Shown here: positions 7,833 to 16,132 of the stretch, one piece after another
How positions within the stretch are numbered: position 1 is the first letter of the stretch
Layout of the letters: each line of letters begins with the position of its first letter
From: CAVTJL01 sp963735065
GTDB taxonomy: Bacteria > Pseudomonadota > Alphaproteobacteria > Geminicoccales > Geminicoccaceae
NCBI GenBank assembly: GCA_963735065.1
Contig: CAVTJL010000007.1
Coordinates: 248,001 to 312,000 of the forward strand
Direction of reading: 5' to 3'
DNA length: 64,000 nt
Notes under the pieces: model-generated
What the model saw: only the letters and a program-made list of their open reading frames with translations
Database searches by the model: none
What the model was told of the DNA's origin: nothing
Translations under genes and position numbers: made by a program

Positions 7833-9665
7833 TCAGTTGGCGCGTACCAGCGGAAATTCCAGGGTGATGCGGACACCCTCATGGCCCTCGACATGAAGGA
7901 TCCCGCCCGTCTGCTTGGCAAGGAGGTCGATGAGGACGAGGCCGATGCCCTCCTGTCTCGCCTCCGTCTCGTCGCCCTCCTCGATCTCCTCGCCCGTCGC
8001 TGAGGACTCCTCCGGGGTCTCGACGAACCCGATCCCGTCGTCCGAGATCGTCAGGCGGGCACGATCGCCGAAGTTTGCGAGCGACACCTCGATCGAGCCG
8101 CTCATGCCGTCCGGGAAGGCATGCTTGAAGGCGTTGCTGAGCGCCTCGGTGATGAGAAGGGCTATGGGGATCGCCTGGTCCGTCGACACCCGCGTCGGAT
8201 CGATATGCGTGCGCACCTCGATCCGCCCTGCCACCTCCGGATCGGCGATGCCGGCCAGCAGCTCGGCCAGCTCGCCCAGGAAGGCATGCAGCTCGACCGA
8301 GCGGACGTCGTCCTGCTCGTAGAGATTGCGATGCACCAGCGCCAAGGCCTTGATCCGCGTCTGCGCCTCGAGCATGGCGAGCCGCGCCGCCGGCGACTGG
8401 ATCGATCGCGCGCGCAGATTGAGCAGGCTCGTGACGATCTGCAGGTTGTTCTTCACGCGATGGTGGATCTCCCGAAGCAGCATCTCCTTCTGCTCGATGG
8501 TCCCCTTGAGCTCGCGCTCGCGGCTGTCGATGCGCTCGGCCATGAGGCCGAAGATGTCGGCAAGCTCGCGAAGCTCGGCCGAGGCACCCGCGACCGCGGG
8601 CCGGGCCTCGAGGTGGCCGCGGCTGTAGGCCCGGGCCGCGCTCGAGAGCGCCCGCACGTGGCGTATGACCAGATAGTCGCTGGCGAACCAGATCAGCAGC
8701 ACGGCCAGCGCCATCATGACCGTTGGCGCGAAGATGCCCACGACGAGGCTCACATCCAGGCTCGACCAAGGGCTGCTGAACGGCAGGCCCACGACAACGA
8801 ACAGCGCCCCGTCCGCAATCTCCTTGGCCACATAGGTGCGCTCGATGCCGTCCCGCCCGGGAGCCCGGACCTCGCGGTCTCCGCCGGCGATGAGCTCGCC
8901 TACGCGGCTCGACATCGGCGCACCCTGATAATAGGGCCGCTTGTCTCCCTGCTGGTCAACGACGAGGGTGCCATCGCCGTCCACCACATAGGCGACGCTG
9001 TCCGGGCCGAGAGCGAGGTTGCGGACCGCGGTGGCGAACGCGCTGACCCGGATGGTCACCGCGACGGCGCCAGCGAACGCTTGGTCGGGCTCCTTGCGAC
9101 GGGACACGGCGGCCACGATCGCCTGGCCGGCGTGATCGCGAAGCGTGAGGACCCCGCTTACCACGAAGTCGCGGCCTGACTGTAGCTGCTGGAACCAGTT
9201 CCTGCTCTTCACGCTGACACCGACAAGGGTGGCGGACGAGCTGCAGGTGACCTTGGCGTCGGCACTGACCACCGAGAGGGCGTTGTAGTCACTGCTCTGG
9301 GTGATCTGCTGGCTGAGGAGCTTGTCGCAGGCGGCCGGATCGTCGCCGCTGACGGCGGGCAGGGACGCAAGGCCCGTGAGCATCTTGCGCGAGGCCACGA
9401 AGAAATCCGTCTCGTAGCTCGAGATGACGTTGAGGACGCTGGCCACGGTCGCGGCCTGGCTCTGCTCCTTGGTGAGAAAGGCGTCCACCGCCTGGTAGAC
9501 CGAGTAGATCAGCGGCGGCACGAGCGCCAAGCCCAGCAACAGCGCCAAACGTGCCTTCAGGCTGTCGAGACGAAGCTTGGACCGCTCGCCTGTCAGCCTC
9601 GCCGCCCCGGCCTGCTCAGGCCTTGTCGGCGGGGACCACCGCCAGCGCCTGTGAGATTGATACAT
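7833..9665 (-). CDS. Membrane sensor histidine kinase, HisKA_2 type, probable PhyR-activating kinase
   Basis: A 610-residue sensor kinase. TM1 lies at about 38-59 and TM2 at about 303-328. Between them is a ~240-residue extracytoplasmic region whose pattern (DSVAYVVDGDGTLVVDQQ) suggests a double Cache-type sensor. A HAMP-like linker follows, then HisKA_2 with the phosphoacceptor in HHRVKNNLQ (His402), then an HATPase with EALSNAFKHAF and ISDDGIGF. The last ~80 residues hold an acidic insert (residues EEIEEGDETE) before the terminal ATPase strand. HisKA_2/HWE kinases are the usual phosphodonors of PhyR, and the gene lies between phyR and ecfG. The first 50 bases overlap the end of phyR, which suggests translational coupling; a shorter non-ATG start is possible. 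Confidence 0.88.
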   Translation of the reverse strand: MYQSHRRWRWSPPTRPEQAGAARLTGERSKLRLDSLKARLALLLGLALVPPLIYSVYQAVDAFLTKEQSQAATVASVLNVISSYETDFFVASRKMLTGLASLPAVSGDDPAACDKLLSQQITQSSDYNALSVVSADAKVTCSSSATLVGVSVKSRNWFQQLQSGRDFVVSGVLTLRDHAGQAIVAAVSRRKEPDQAFAGAVAVTIRVSAFATAVRNLALGPDSVAYVVDGDGTLVVDQQGDKRPYYQGAPMSSRVGELIAGGDREVRAPGRDGIERTYVAKEIADGALFVVVGLPFSSPWSSLDVSLVVGIFAPTVMMALAVLLIWFASDYLVIRHVRALSSAARAYSRGHLEARPAVAGASAELRELADIFGLMAERIDSRERELKGTIEQKEMLLREIHHRVKNNLQIVTSLLNLRARSIQSPAARLAMLEAQTRIKALALVHRNLYEQDDVRSVELHAFLGELAELLAGIADPEVAGRIEVRTHIDPTRVSTDQAIPIALLITEALSNAFKHAFPDGMSGSIEVSLANFGDRARLTISDDGIGFVETPEESSATGEEIEEGDETEARQEGIGLVLIDLLAKQTGGILHVEGHEGVRITLEFPLVRAN

Positions 9666-10431
9666 TGAGCGTATCGGGATCGAAGGGCTTCGTGATCAGG
9701 AAGGCAGGCTCGGGGCGCTCGCCGGTCAGCAGCCTCTCTGGGAACGCCGTCACGAAAATCACCGGAACGGACGCGATGTGGAGAATCTCCTGGACCGCCT
9801 CGATGCCCGAGCTGTCGTCCTGCAGCTGGATGTCGGCGAGGATGAGGCCCGGCGGATCACGACGGGCGAGCGCCACCGCCTCGGCATGCGTCGTCGCGAT
9901 CCCCACGACGGTATGGCCGTTGCGCTCGACCGTCGTGGCAATGTCGAGCGCGATGATCGGCTCGTCCTCGATGATGAGGATCCTCGTGGCCTTCTGAGCG
10001 CGGAGATCCTCCTTGGCCAGGGTCAAAAGGTCCGCCATCTCCTGGGGCGCCAGCCGCATGATCGCGGCCGCTTCCTGGAGCTGGAACCCTTCGAGCGTGG
10101 TCAGCACCAATGCCTGCCGCTTGAGCGCGCTGAGGTTGCCGAGCCGCGACGCCAGGATGGTCTCCTCGTCGATGGGCCCGGCGTCGGCCGGCGCCGGTGT
10201 CGACGCCACGACGGCCGCACGCTCATCCTCGGCCCAGACATCGTGCAACGCCCGGTAGAGGACCAGCCGCAGGTCATTCGCCTCGGCCAGCTCGGGGTGC
10301 GCCAAGAGAAGCTGCAGCGTGGAGCGGACACATGCGTCACCACGCAGCTGATCCCCAACGACCGCGCGCGCATATCGGCGCAGGAACGGTAGATGGCGAG
10401 CAACCTCGCGCGACAGCTGCGTCATGGGCAT
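9616..10431 (-). CDS. phyR: Anti-anti-sigma response regulator PhyR
   Basis: A 271-residue protein with the PhyR architecture: an N-terminal sigma-like domain (about 1-145, with VARHLPFLRRYARAVVGD and SALKRQALVLTTLEGF) fused to a C-terminal receiver (about 150-265). The receiver has the acidic pocket IIEDEP, phosphoacceptor Asp200 in ILADIQL, the Thr in FVTAFPE and the Lys in ITKPFD. When phosphorylated, the sigma-like domain should bind NepR and free EcfG. There are two closely spaced ATGs, at 10431 and 10425; either could be used. It lies downstream of nepR in the same direction with a 66-base gap that contains a hairpin, and overlaps the start of the kinase gene. Confidence 0.93.
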   Translation of the reverse strand: MPMTQLSREVARHLPFLRRYARAVVGDQLRGDACVRSTLQLLLAHPELAEANDLRLVLYRALHDVWAEDERAAVVASTPAPADAGPIDEETILASRLGNLSALKRQALVLTTLEGFQLQEAAAIMRLAPQEMADLLTLAKEDLRAQKATRILIIEDEPIIALDIATTVERNGHTVVGIATTHAEAVALARRDPPGLILADIQLQDDSSGIEAVQEILHIASVPVIFVTAFPERLLTGERPEPAFLITKPFDPDTLNVSISQALAVVPADKA

Positions 10432-10469
10432 CTCTCTTCAGAACCGATCATGCAGGAACCCGAGCGTGA

Positions 10470-10489
10470 CCGACGGCCGGAGCCGTCGG
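10470..10489. other. Hairpin in the nepR-phyR gap
   Basis: CCGACGGC (10470-10477) pairs perfectly with GCCGTCGG (10482-10489) around the 4-base loop CGGA. It lies between the end of nepR and the start of phyR on the minus-strand transcript. There is no T run, so it is more likely an RNA processing or attenuation element than a strong terminator. Confidence 0.5.
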
Positions 10490-10497
10490 ACGCTTGC

Positions 10498-10752
10498 CTA
10501 TCCCTCGTCCCGCGGGTCGCTCTTCGCTTGCGCACCCTGGTCGTCGTCGCCGGCCGTGTCGTCAGACTGGTCGAGCTCCTCGAGGAGCCGCATCATGTCC
10601 TCGGGCACGGCCTCGCTCAGGACGGGATCATAGATCTGGTGGAGCTGCTTGTTCAGCCACCGATCGAACCCTGCATCGAGCGCATTCCGTCGGCGCGCCT
10701 GCCCGCCCGGGCTCGGCCGCTCCGCTTCTGCCCGCCGGACCTTGCTACTCAT
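10498..10752 (-). CDS. nepR: Anti-sigma factor NepR
   Basis: A small protein (84 residues from the ATG at 10752) carrying the NepR signature FDRWLNKQLHQIYDPVLSE followed by VPEDMMRLLEEL, the two helices that clamp the sigma factor. The N-terminus is basic and the C-terminus very acidic (DQSDDTAGDDD), both usual for the family. An in-frame ATG at 10797 would add 15 residues and is also downstream of the promoter, so the start is uncertain. It is transcribed from a perfect EcfG-type promoter, giving negative feedback on EcfG. It is first in a colinear nepR-phyR-kinase-ecfG run, unlike the more usual arrangement with phyR divergent from nepR-ecfG. Confidence 0.9.
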   Translation of the reverse strand: MSSKVRRAEAERPSPGGQARRRNALDAGFDRWLNKQLHQIYDPVLSEAVPEDMMRLLEELDQSDDTAGDDDQGAQAKSDPRDEG

Positions 10753-10841
10753 CGTTGCCCGTATGACCCTCGGAGAGATCCACTGACTTACCCGCATGAC
10801 CTTCGAAAACGCTCACCGACCTAGCTGACCGCATAGGATTG

Positions 10842-10866
10842 AACGTCGTCGCCCGCCCAAGGTTCC
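10842..10866 (-). promoter_or_regulatory. Sigma-EcfG-type promoter of nepR
   Basis: On the minus strand GGAAC (10866-10862) and CGTT (10845-10842) are separated by 16 bases, an exact consensus match. It shares the 12-base block GGGAACCTTGGG with the ecfG promoter. It lies 44 bases upstream of the longer and 89 bases upstream of the shorter nepR start. Confidence 0.87.
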
Positions 10867-11086
10867 CGGTCGTTTGCAGATCTCGCCTCCCCCAGCCCAA
10901 CGGTCAAAGCATACCAGACCTGCGTCCTGCGGTCACCCTGCCTCGAAGGAGCGGGCGGTGGCGCCCCGGCAGGGCAGGCCACGGGAGGATCCAGGCCCAC
11001 CGAAGGCCCTGTCTGCGCGCAAGCTCATGGCCTGGACAGCGCCCTGTCCATCCGCCACAACGAGCACAATCAGTGGAGGGAGGCAC

Positions 11087-11866
11087 ATGGCGGCAAGCAC
11101 GCTCAAAGAGCAGAGCAGGACGCGCGACCTCAAGGTCGGGCATTTCATCGTCGAGTTCGCGACGCCGGGCATCGGCCACCTGCTCAAGGGCGCCGGCTGC
11201 GACTTCGTTCTCTTCGATACCGAGCATTCGGGCTTCCATCACGAGACGATCAAGAGCGCCATCCGCTACTTCGAGGCGGCGCAGGTGCCCGTCATCGTGC
11301 GGGTGCCCTCCAAGGAGTATCATCACATCGCCCGCGCCGCCGACATGGGGGCCGAGGGCATCATGCTGCCGATGGTCAACGACGCCGACGAGGCGCGGCA
11401 CATCCTCAACTGCATGAAGTACGTGCCCGAGGGCAACCGGGGCGTGGCGCTCGGCGTGGCGCACGACAGCTATCGCGGCGGCGCGGTGATGGACAAGCTC
11501 GCCGCCGCCAACAAGCGCATGACCTTCTTCGCCCAGATCGAGACCCGGGCCGGCGTCGAGAACGCCGAGGCGCTCGCCGCCATGGATGGCGTCGACTGCC
11601 TCTGGGTCGGCCATTTCGACCTTTCCTGCTCGCTCGGCATCCCGGGCGACTTCGAGAACAAGATCTTCAAGGACGCGATCGCCAAGGTGCTGGCCGCGTG
11701 CCGCAAGCACGGCAAGTCGGCCGGCCGGCTCGTGCCCGACGTCGCAACCGGCGTCGCCCTCTACAAGGAGGGCTTCGACTTCATCTGCTACGCCGGCGAT
11801 GTCTGGGTCTTCCAGGCGGCGCTGAAGGCCGGCGTGGATGCCATCCGCGCCGGTGCTGCGAAGTAG
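11087..11866 (+). CDS. HpcH/HpaI aldolase/citrate lyase family protein
   Basis: A 259-residue class II pyruvate-dependent aldolase of the HpcH/HpaI family, which makes or breaks C-C bonds between pyruvate and an aldehyde. Characteristic segments are FVLFDTEHSGF near the N-terminus, QIETRAGVENAEAL (metal-binding Glu) and LWVGHFDLSCSLGIPG (metal-binding Asp). The ATG at 11087 is chosen because GGAGGGAGG precedes it; the longer open frame upstream is low-complexity. It is followed 13 bases later by a D-2-hydroxyacid dehydrogenase, so the pair may convert a 2-keto-3-deoxy sugar acid or hydroxy-acid intermediate. The exact substrate is unknown. Confidence 0.87.
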   Translation: MAASTLKEQSRTRDLKVGHFIVEFATPGIGHLLKGAGCDFVLFDTEHSGFHHETIKSAIRYFEAAQVPVIVRVPSKEYHHIARAADMGAEGIMLPMVNDADEARHILNCMKYVPEGNRGVALGVAHDSYRGGAVMDKLAAANKRMTFFAQIETRAGVENAEALAAMDGVDCLWVGHFDLSCSLGIPGDFENKIFKDAIAKVLAACRKHGKSAGRLVPDVATGVALYKEGFDFICYAGDVWVFQAALKAGVDAIRAGAAK

Positions 11867-11879
11867 CAGGGAGGAAGCC

Positions 11880-12929
11880 ATGGACAAGTTTCGTGTGGCG
11901 CTGAGCGGCGACTTCCGCAAGGCCGACGGCAGCCCGACCTATCCGAGCTTCGATCTCGGGCCCCTCACCTCGAACCCCAAGGTCGAGGTGATCCATGTCG
12001 ACGACGAGGGCGGGACCATGCCGGCCAAGGGGCTGGCCGGCTGCGATGCGCTGATCCTGCTCGTCCCGCGCTTCGGCAAGGACAGCGTGCCGGCGGACGG
12101 CAAGCTCGCCGTCGTCGCCCGCTTCGGCGTCGGCTACGACAGCGTGGACGTTCCGGCCTGCACGGCTGCCGGCATAGCGCTCGGCATCACGCCCGACGGC
12201 ATCCGCCGCCCGGTCGCCGTCTCGATCGTCACCTACATCCTGGCGCTCTCGCAGAAGCTGATGATCAAGGACCGCCTGACCCGGCAGGGCCCGACGGGCT
12301 GGAACCAGCGCGCGAGCTACATGGGCGAGGGCGTGGTCGGCCGCACCTACGGCCAGCTCGGCATCGGCAATATCGGCGCCGAGGCCTTCCGGCTGGCCAA
12401 GCCCTTCGAGATGAAGCTCATCGCCCACGACCCCTATGCCGACCCCAAGGTCGCGGCCGAGCTGGGGGTCGAGATGGTAGGTCTCGAGGACCTCTTCCGG
12501 CGCGCCGACTTTCTCTCGGTCAGCGTGCCGCTGTCCGACGCGACGCGGCACATCGTCAACGCCGAGCGCCTGGCGCTGATGAAGCCCACGGCCTACGTCA
12601 TCAACACCTCGCGCGGGCCCACGGTCGATCAGAAGGCGCTCTACGCCGCGCTGAAGGCCGGCAAGATTGCGGGTGCCGCCCTCGACGTCTTCGAGGTCGA
12701 GCCCTGCCCCGCTGACGAGCCGATCCTCAAGCTCGACAACGTCATCGTGACGCCGCACGCGCTCTGCTGGACCGACCAGTGCTTCGCCGGCAACGGTGCC
12801 GCCGACGTCGAGATCGTGCTCTCGGTCATGCGCGGCGAGGTCCCGAAGGGCATCGTCAACAAGGAGATCGTCGACAGCCCGGCTTGGCAGGCCAAGCTCG
12901 ACGGCTACCGCAAGCGCTTCGCCGGCTGA
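11880..12929 (+). CDS. NAD(P)-dependent D-2-hydroxyacid dehydrogenase
   Basis: A 349-residue D-isomer-specific 2-hydroxyacid dehydrogenase, reducing a 2-keto acid or the reverse. The Rossmann motif is LGIGNIG. The catalytic Arg is in NTSRGPTVD, the catalytic Glu in VFEVEP and the catalytic His in VTPHALCW, so the active site is complete. The ATG at 11880 has AGGGAGGAAGCC directly upstream and starts 13 bases after the aldolase stop, so the two form an operon. Nearby phosphatase, epimerase-like and serine hydrolase genes suggest carbohydrate acid catabolism, but the substrate cannot be named. Confidence 0.9.
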   Translation: MDKFRVALSGDFRKADGSPTYPSFDLGPLTSNPKVEVIHVDDEGGTMPAKGLAGCDALILLVPRFGKDSVPADGKLAVVARFGVGYDSVDVPACTAAGIALGITPDGIRRPVAVSIVTYILALSQKLMIKDRLTRQGPTGWNQRASYMGEGVVGRTYGQLGIGNIGAEAFRLAKPFEMKLIAHDPYADPKVAAELGVEMVGLEDLFRRADFLSVSVPLSDATRHIVNAERLALMKPTAYVINTSRGPTVDQKALYAALKAGKIAGAALDVFEVEPCPADEPILKLDNVIVTPHALCWTDQCFAGNGAADVEIVLSVMRGEVPKGIVNKEIVDSPAWQAKLDGYRKRFAG

Positions 12930-12960
12930 GGCCGACGAAGCGCCTGGGCTCCCTCGCCTC

Positions 12961-13656
12961 TCAGGCCGATCGCGCGGCCAGCGGCGAGGGGGTGTGCGGC
13001 GGAACCAGCCGGCTCACCGGCAGATGCGGCGGCACGTTCACCGCATCCACCCGCCAGGCCGGCGGCTCGCCCTCGAGGTCGAGCAGCGAGATGACGGTGA
13101 GCGACAGGTTGTCGATGGAGAGGCGCAGGGCCGCGTCCCAGTCGAGACCGAGCGCCAGGCCGACGGCGGCGCGTATCGTGCCACCATGGGCGACGACGAT
13201 GACGTCCCGGCCGCGATGCGCCTCCTGAAGCCGCATGATCGCCTCGGTCGACCTCGCCGCCAGATCGGCGAAGCTCTCGCCGTTCGGGGGTCGCGTCGCC
13301 GCCGGAGCGAGCCAGAAGGTGTGCCGCCGGCCGAGCTCGGCGAACACCGTCTCGTGCGTCTGGCCCTGCCAGTCGCCGAAATTCTGCTCGGCCAGCGCCG
13401 GCTCGACTGCAAGCTCCGGCGGCGTGCCGCCGCGGGCGCGCAGCACGGCCTCCGCCGTCTGTCGCGTCCGCCTGAGGCCGGTGACGACCCAGGCGGCGTC
13501 GCGCGGAAGAAGCGCGGACAGACCCGCATAGGCGTCCGGGTCCTCGGTCAGCGCGTTGAGATCGATGTGCCCGTAGATCGTGCCGTCGGGATTGTCGACC
13601 GGAGCGTGCCTCACCCACCAAAAGCGGGTCGAGCTGCTACGTGCCGGCATGTTCAT
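12961..13656 (-). CDS. Histidine phosphatase (phosphoglycerate mutase-like) family protein
   Basis: A 231-residue histidine phosphatase. The phosphohistidine motif is WVRHAPVDNP (RHA instead of the commoner RHG) and the second catalytic His is in VIVVAHGGTIRA. The conserved NFGDWQGQTHE supplies the acid region, as in CobC/GpmB-like phosphatases. A Pro-rich 20-residue tail follows the fold. It is transcribed opposite to the aldolase/dehydrogenase pair, ending 31 bases from it, and is divergent from the serine hydrolase gene. It probably dephosphorylates a small sugar or nucleotide phosphate; alpha-ribazole phosphatase is an alternative but there are no cobalamin genes nearby. Confidence 0.85.
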   Translation of the reverse strand: MNMPARSSSTRFWWVRHAPVDNPDGTIYGHIDLNALTEDPDAYAGLSALLPRDAAWVVTGLRRTRQTAEAVLRARGGTPPELAVEPALAEQNFGDWQGQTHETVFAELGRRHTFWLAPAATRPPNGESFADLAARSTEAIMRLQEAHRGRDVIVVAHGGTIRAAVGLALGLDWDAALRLSIDNLSLTVISLLDLEGEPPAWRVDAVNVPPHLPVSRLVPPHTPSPLAARSA

Positions 13657-13778
13657 GGTGAGGCTCCCGAGCGCGGATGGTCTGGTCCGAACGCTTCACG
13701 GCCACGGGCCCTCACCCGCTGTCAAGGTGCCACCGGCCGGCCCGTGCTATCATGTCCGTACGGAAGGGGAGGAAAACC

Positions 13779-14942
13779 ATGACCGGCAAGCCGACGATCG
13801 ATCAGGAGCTGGGCCGAGCCGCGGCGGAGGGAGAGGTCCCGGGCGTCGTGGCCATGGCCGCAGACGACCAGGGGATCACCTACGCGGGCGCCTTCGGCCG
13901 ACGCAGCCTGGCCAATGACGCGCCCATGACGCTGGATACGGTCTTCTGGGTCGCCTCGATGACCAAGGCCGTGACCACGGTCGCCGCCATGCAGATGGTC
14001 GAGCAGGGCGCCCTCAGCCTCGATGCGCCGATCGCCGACCTGCTGCCTGGGCTCGCCTCGCCGCAGGTGCTGGAAGGCTTCGCCAGCGACGGCACGCCGA
14101 AGCTGCGGCCGGCCAAGCGGCCGATCACGCTGCGGCATCTGCTCACCCACACCGCCGGCTTCACCTACCATATGTGGAACGCCGACATGGGACGGTATCT
14201 GGACCACACCCAGATGCCGCGCATCCTCAGCTGCGAGAACGCGACCCTGACGCGGCCACTCGTCTTCGATCCGGGCGACCGCTGGGAGTACGGCATCAAC
14301 ATCGACTTCGCCGGCAAGGCGGTGGAGAAGCTGAGCGGGAAGCGGCTCGACGCCTATTTCAAGGACCATATCTTCAGCCCGCTCGGCATGAAGGACACGG
14401 GCTTCGTGATCGGGCCCGAGCGACGCCAGCGCCTCGCCACAATCCATCAGCGACAGGCCGACGGCTCGCTCGCCCCGATCGAGGTCGAGATACCCCAGGA
14501 GCCGCAGTTCTACATGGGCGGCGGCGGCCTCTACGGCACGGCACCGGACTACCTGACGTTCCTGCGGATGCTGATGCACGGTGGCGAGCTCAACGGCGCC
14601 CGCGTGCTGCGCCCCGAGACGGTGGCCGAGATGAGCCGGAACCAGATCGGCGATCTCAATGTCGGCCTGATGCGCAGCGCGGACCCGGCCGCCACCAACG
14701 ATGCCGAGTTCTTCCCCGGCATGGTCAAGAAATGGGGGCTGGGCTTCGTCATCAACACCGAGGACGCGCCCACCGGCCGTAGCGCCGGCAGCCTCGCCTG
14801 GGCGGGGCTCGCCAACACCTATTACTGGCTCGACCCGAAGAAGCGTGTCGCCGGGGTGATCCTGACCCAGATCCTGCCCTTCGTGGACGGCAAGGTCATG
14901 GATCTCTTCGACCACTTCGAGCGCGCCGTCTACGCGGCCTGA
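13779..14942 (+). CDS. Serine hydrolase, class C beta-lactamase/esterase fold
   Basis: A 387-residue beta-lactamase-related serine hydrolase. The nucleophile and general base are in SMTK (Ser60, Lys63), and the second motif is YGINIDF (Tyr-x-Asn). LRHLLTHTAGFTYH and the glycine-rich GGGGLYGTAPDYLTFLRML are typical of this group, which includes esterases and transesterases such as EstB and LovD relatives. No signal peptide is visible, so it is probably cytoplasmic, unlike true AmpC beta-lactamases. The start at 13779 has a strong GGGGAGGAAAACC site. It is followed 48 bases later by a DUF4432 gene, suggesting a lactone or acyl-sugar substrate, which is an inference. Confidence 0.88.
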   Translation: MTGKPTIDQELGRAAAEGEVPGVVAMAADDQGITYAGAFGRRSLANDAPMTLDTVFWVASMTKAVTTVAAMQMVEQGALSLDAPIADLLPGLASPQVLEGFASDGTPKLRPAKRPITLRHLLTHTAGFTYHMWNADMGRYLDHTQMPRILSCENATLTRPLVFDPGDRWEYGINIDFAGKAVEKLSGKRLDAYFKDHIFSPLGMKDTGFVIGPERRQRLATIHQRQADGSLAPIEVEIPQEPQFYMGGGGLYGTAPDYLTFLRMLMHGGELNGARVLRPETVAEMSRNQIGDLNVGLMRSADPAATNDAEFFPGMVKKWGLGFVINTEDAPTGRSAGSLAWAGLANTYYWLDPKKRVAGVILTQILPFVDGKVMDLFDHFERAVYAA

Positions 14943-14990
14943 GCCCTTTCGAACGACCGGGCGCGCCGCGGAGGCCGCCTTGAGGAGACC

Positions 14991-16130
14991 ATGACAATGC
15001 CTACCCTGTTCGGCCATACGGTCAGCCGGGCCGAGATCGCCCGGCGCACGGGCTCTTTGGATCAGCTTGTCGGGGTAACGCTCTCGACCTTCGACGACGG
15101 TCCCGAGCGCGGCGTGCGCGTGCTGCGCTTCAGGGCCGGCGGCGGCTTCGAGGCCGAGGTGCTGGTCGACCGCGGCATGGACCTGGGCGGGCTCAGCTTC
15201 AGGGGTGTGCCGATCGGCTGGCGCTCGCCGACGGGCTTCCGCAGCCCCTGGCTGCACGAGCACGACGCCGAGGGCGGCCTCGGCTGGCTGCGCTCCTTCT
15301 CCGGCCTCGTGAACACCTGCGGCCTCGACCACATCATGGGCCCGGCGCAGGAGGAGGCCGCGCACTACCGCTATCCCTACCGCAAGACCGTGACGCACGG
15401 CCTGCACGGCCGCATCGCCTACACCCCCGCCCGCCTGCTGAGCTATGGCGTGCGCTGGGACGGGGACAAGGCCGTGCTCGCGGCCGAGGGCGAGATCCGC
15501 CAGGCGACCATGTTCGGCGAGAACCTCGTGCTGCACCGCCGGATCGAGATCGAGGCCGGCAGCGCCGCCATCAGCATCGCCGACACCGTGACGAGCGAGG
15601 GCTTCCATCCCACGCCGCACGCCATGCTCTACCACGTCAACATGGGCTGGCCGCTCCTCGACGAGGGTGCTCGGGTGGTGGCGCCGATCGTCCGGCAGCG
15701 CTGGAACTCCATCGATCCGACGACGACCTCGATCGGCCCGGTCGATCAGGCCCCGCCGCAGAGCAACTTCGTCGAGCAGGTCTACGAGCACGAGGTGAGG
15801 ACCGACGCCGACGGCACCGGCTTCGCCGCGCTGGTCAACGCGGAGCTCGCGGTCGGCGGCGAGAAGGGTCTGGGCGTCGTGCTCAGCTGGGACGCGCGGG
15901 CCATGCCGGCCCTCTACGAATGGCAGAACCTCCAGGAAGGCAACTATGTCCTGGGCCTCGAGCCCGCGACGCAGCTGCCGGGCTCGCGCGACGACTGGAA
16001 GACACGGGGCGAGCTGGCGATGCTGGGCCACGGCGAGCAGCGCCGCTACCGCCTGAGGATCGAGGCCATCGCCGGTGCCGAGGCCATCGCCGCCCTCGAC
16101 GCCGCCGCCGGCACCTCGAGCGCCGGCTGA
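14991..16130 (+). CDS. DUF4432 aldose 1-epimerase-like protein
   Basis: A 379-residue protein of the galactose-mutarotase-like beta-sandwich superfamily, closest to the DUF4432 group. Typical features are VLVDRGMDLGGLSFRGVPIGW near residues 55-80, DHIMGPA, a HGLHGRI segment and HVNMGWPLL, which supply His and Asp/Glu residues equivalent to the mutarotase site. There is no signal peptide. DUF4432 proteins often sit in sugar-acid and uncommon-sugar catabolic operons; here it follows a serine hydrolase. It ends 3 bases before the convergent ABC-F gene, so there is no room for a separate terminator. Confidence 0.85.
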   Translation: MTMPTLFGHTVSRAEIARRTGSLDQLVGVTLSTFDDGPERGVRVLRFRAGGGFEAEVLVDRGMDLGGLSFRGVPIGWRSPTGFRSPWLHEHDAEGGLGWLRSFSGLVNTCGLDHIMGPAQEEAAHYRYPYRKTVTHGLHGRIAYTPARLLSYGVRWDGDKAVLAAEGEIRQATMFGENLVLHRRIEIEAGSAAISIADTVTSEGFHPTPHAMLYHVNMGWPLLDEGARVVAPIVRQRWNSIDPTTTSIGPVDQAPPQSNFVEQVYEHEVRTDADGTGFAALVNAELAVGGEKGLGVVLSWDARAMPALYEWQNLQEGNYVLGLEPATQLPGSRDDWKTRGELAMLGHGEQRRYRLRIEAIAGAEAIAALDAAAGTSSAG

Positions 16131-16132
16131 GC

